From Myxococcales bacterium (GTDB taxonomy: Bacteria > Myxococcota_A > UBA9160 > JALSIO01), in NCBI GenBank assembly GCA_026989995.1, contig JALSIO010000050.1, positions 1 to 6,280 of the forward strand: 6,280 nucleotides of DNA, in the 5' to 3' direction. The notes beneath the pieces were generated by a model. It had not been told where the DNA came from. It ran no database searches and worked only from the letters and a program-made list of their open reading frames with translations. A program made the translations under genes and the position numbers. Of the stretch, positions 5,296-6,280 are shown piece by piece. Numbering within the stretch: position 1 is the stretch's first letter; each line of letters begins with the position of its first letter.

Positions 5296-6280
5296 TACTC
5301 GAAGTCCACCAGGTTCTCGCGCAGGAAGTCGCGGAGGCGGGAGACGAGCCGGGCCTCGAGCTGCCGGACGCGCTCGCGGCTCACGCCGAACTCGTCGCCG
5401 AGCTCCTGCAGGGTCCGGGGTTCGTCGGCGAGGATGCGCTCCTCGATGATCCGGCGATCCCGCTCGGAGAGCCCTTCGGCGAACTCCTGCACCTTCTCCA
5501 TGAACACCCGCCGGAGCTCGGCGTCGCCGAGCGCATCCTCCGCGCTCTGCGCCGCCGAGGCCATCATGTCGCCGAAGGTGGCGCGGCCGTCGTCCCGGTG
5601 GACCGGCGCGTCGAGGGAATGGTCGGGCTCACCGAGGCGCTGCTCCATCTCGACGACATCGGCCTCGTCCACATCGAGGCGGGCCGCGAGGAGCTTCGGC
5701 TCCGGCTTGAAGCCCTGGTTCTCGAGTGCCCGCCGCTCCCGGTTGAGCCGGAAGAAGAGCTTGCGCTGGGCCCGGGTGGTGCCGAGGCGGACCAGCCGGA
5801 TGTTGTCCATCAGGAACTTCAGGATGTAGGCGCGGATCCAGTAGACCGCGTAGGAGGAGAGCTTGACGCCCTGGTAGGGGTCGTAGCGCTGCACCGCCTG
5901 CAGCAGGCCCAGGTTCCCCTCCTGGATCAGGTCGAGGAGGTTGGCCCAGGTGCGCCGGTACTCCATGGCGACCTTCACCACCAGCCGCAGGTTCGCGAGC
6001 ACGAGGCGCCGGGCCGCGTCGAGGTCGCCCTTCTCGCGGAGGCGCACTGCGAGCTCGTGCTCCTCCTCGCGGGAGATTGGCGGGTAGTGGCGGAGCTGCG
6101 CGAGGTAGCGGCCGAGGATATCGCGGGCCTCGAGGCCGCGCTCCTCGGCCGGTGCGGGGAGGATCTCGTCGGCCGGGACGGGAAGGGCGGGCTCCCCGTG
6201 GGCCTCCGAGGCGGCACCGGAGCCCGCGGTGTCGCCGGGCCCGAAGACTCCCTCCGCGAAAGGCGGATCCGTCGGGTCGG
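5265..6280 (-). CDS. rpoH: RpoH-type (sigma-32-like) RNA polymerase sigma factor, N-terminus cut by window edge
   Basis: Sigma factors of this type direct RNA polymerase to alternative promoters; in E. coli RpoH drives the heat-shock response, and RpoH-like paralogues in myxobacteria serve development and other stresses. The visible 337 residues end at a TGA. Residues 1-52 are acidic and Ala/Pro/Gly-rich, probably disordered. Region 1.2 is at about 53-92 (ILGRYLAQL, YPPISREEEHELA). Region 2 follows: ANLRLVVKVA, LLDLIQEGNLGLLQAVQRYDP and SSYAVYWIRAYI. TTRAQRKLFFRLN matches the RpoH box after region 2.4, which separates this family from housekeeping RpoD. Region 4 has LSERDRRIIEERIL and the helix-turn-helix TLQELGDEFGVSRERVRQLEARL. 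A GTG at 6047 falls inside region 1.2 and is not the start; the frame is open to the right edge with no ATG, GTG or TTG in those 77 codons. The visible chain already exceeds the 284 residues of E. coli RpoH. The symbol denotes family; a specialised paralogue is possible. Confidence 0.87.
   Translation of the reverse strand, partial: DPTDPPFAEGVFGPGDTAGSGAASEAHGEPALPVPADEILPAPAEERGLEARDILGRYLAQLRHYPPISREEEHELAVRLREKGDLDAARRLVLANLRLVVKVAMEYRRTWANLLDLIQEGNLGLLQAVQRYDPYQGVKLSSYAVYWIRAYILKFLMDNIRLVRLGTTRAQRKLFFRLNRERRALENQGFKPEPKLLAARLDVDEADVVEMEQRLGEPDHSLDAPVHRDDGRATFGDMMASAAQSAEDALGDAELRRVFMEKVQEFAEGLSERDRRIIEERILADEPRTLQELGDEFGVSRERVRQLEARLVSRLRDFLRENLVDFEYYSPEGGPAA

Noticed and set aside
6045..6047. 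GTG as the start codon of the sigma factor gene.
   Set aside because: It falls within region 1.2. The upstream codons continue the conserved region 1.2 (YPPISREEEHELA), so the real start lies beyond the window.
1..6280. A defence system, mobile element, CRISPR array or prophage fragment.
   Set aside because: I see no transposase, integrase, nuclease, repeat array, attachment site or shift in base composition. All recognised genes are of ordinary chromosomal types.

Overview
The window is very GC-rich (about three quarters G+C by eye). Genes are tightly packed and third codon positions are almost always G or C. The gene set fits a Gram-negative, high-GC bacterium: a bactofilin, a lipoprotein, a secreted protein with a DUF4124-like segment, and an RpoH-type sigma factor with a myxobacterial/deltaproteobacterial flavour. 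Myxococcota, or an uncultured lineage once placed in Deltaproteobacteria, is my best guess. This is inferred from gene content, not from a marker-gene search. The window looks like ordinary chromosome. I see no RNA genes, CRISPR array, insertion sequence or phage gene.

Plus strand, 16-3035: a bactofilin (cytoskeletal polymer) comes first. After a 61-bp gap containing a small hairpin and a possible -10 element, three genes follow, each overlapping the next by ATGA. They are a fused molybdopterin synthase (MoaD joined to MoaE), a MoaB/MogA-family molybdenum cofactor protein, and an exported TPR protein with a gluzincin-type zinc protease domain (HEYAH and NEGLAE motifs). The first two act in molybdopterin synthesis in the cytoplasm. 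The third acts outside the inner membrane and has no obvious functional tie to them.

Middle, 3036-5295: a DUF192 lipoprotein gene on the minus strand converges on the protease gene, with 7 bp between the stop codons. It diverges from an M20D-family amidohydrolase gene. The 87-bp divergent gap holds the best promoter in the window (TTGAGT, 17 bp, TAGCAT), an inverted repeat and a strong Shine-Dalgarno sequence. Directly after the amidohydrolase stop, in the same frame, is a 144-codon reading frame of unknown function with coding-like base composition.

Right end, 5265-6280: a sigma-70-family factor of RpoH (sigma-32) type on the minus strand. Its frame runs off the right edge, so its N-terminus is missing. 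A perfect 22-bp palindrome abuts its stop codon and lies inside the 3' end of the convergent small gene.

No stretch over 300 bp lacks a gene. I found no clear new system. The observations most worth following are the fused MoaD-MoaE with an internal diglycine, the protease gene coupled to molybdenum cofactor genes, the in-frame reading frame behind the amidohydrolase stop, and the regulatory signals in the divergent gap.
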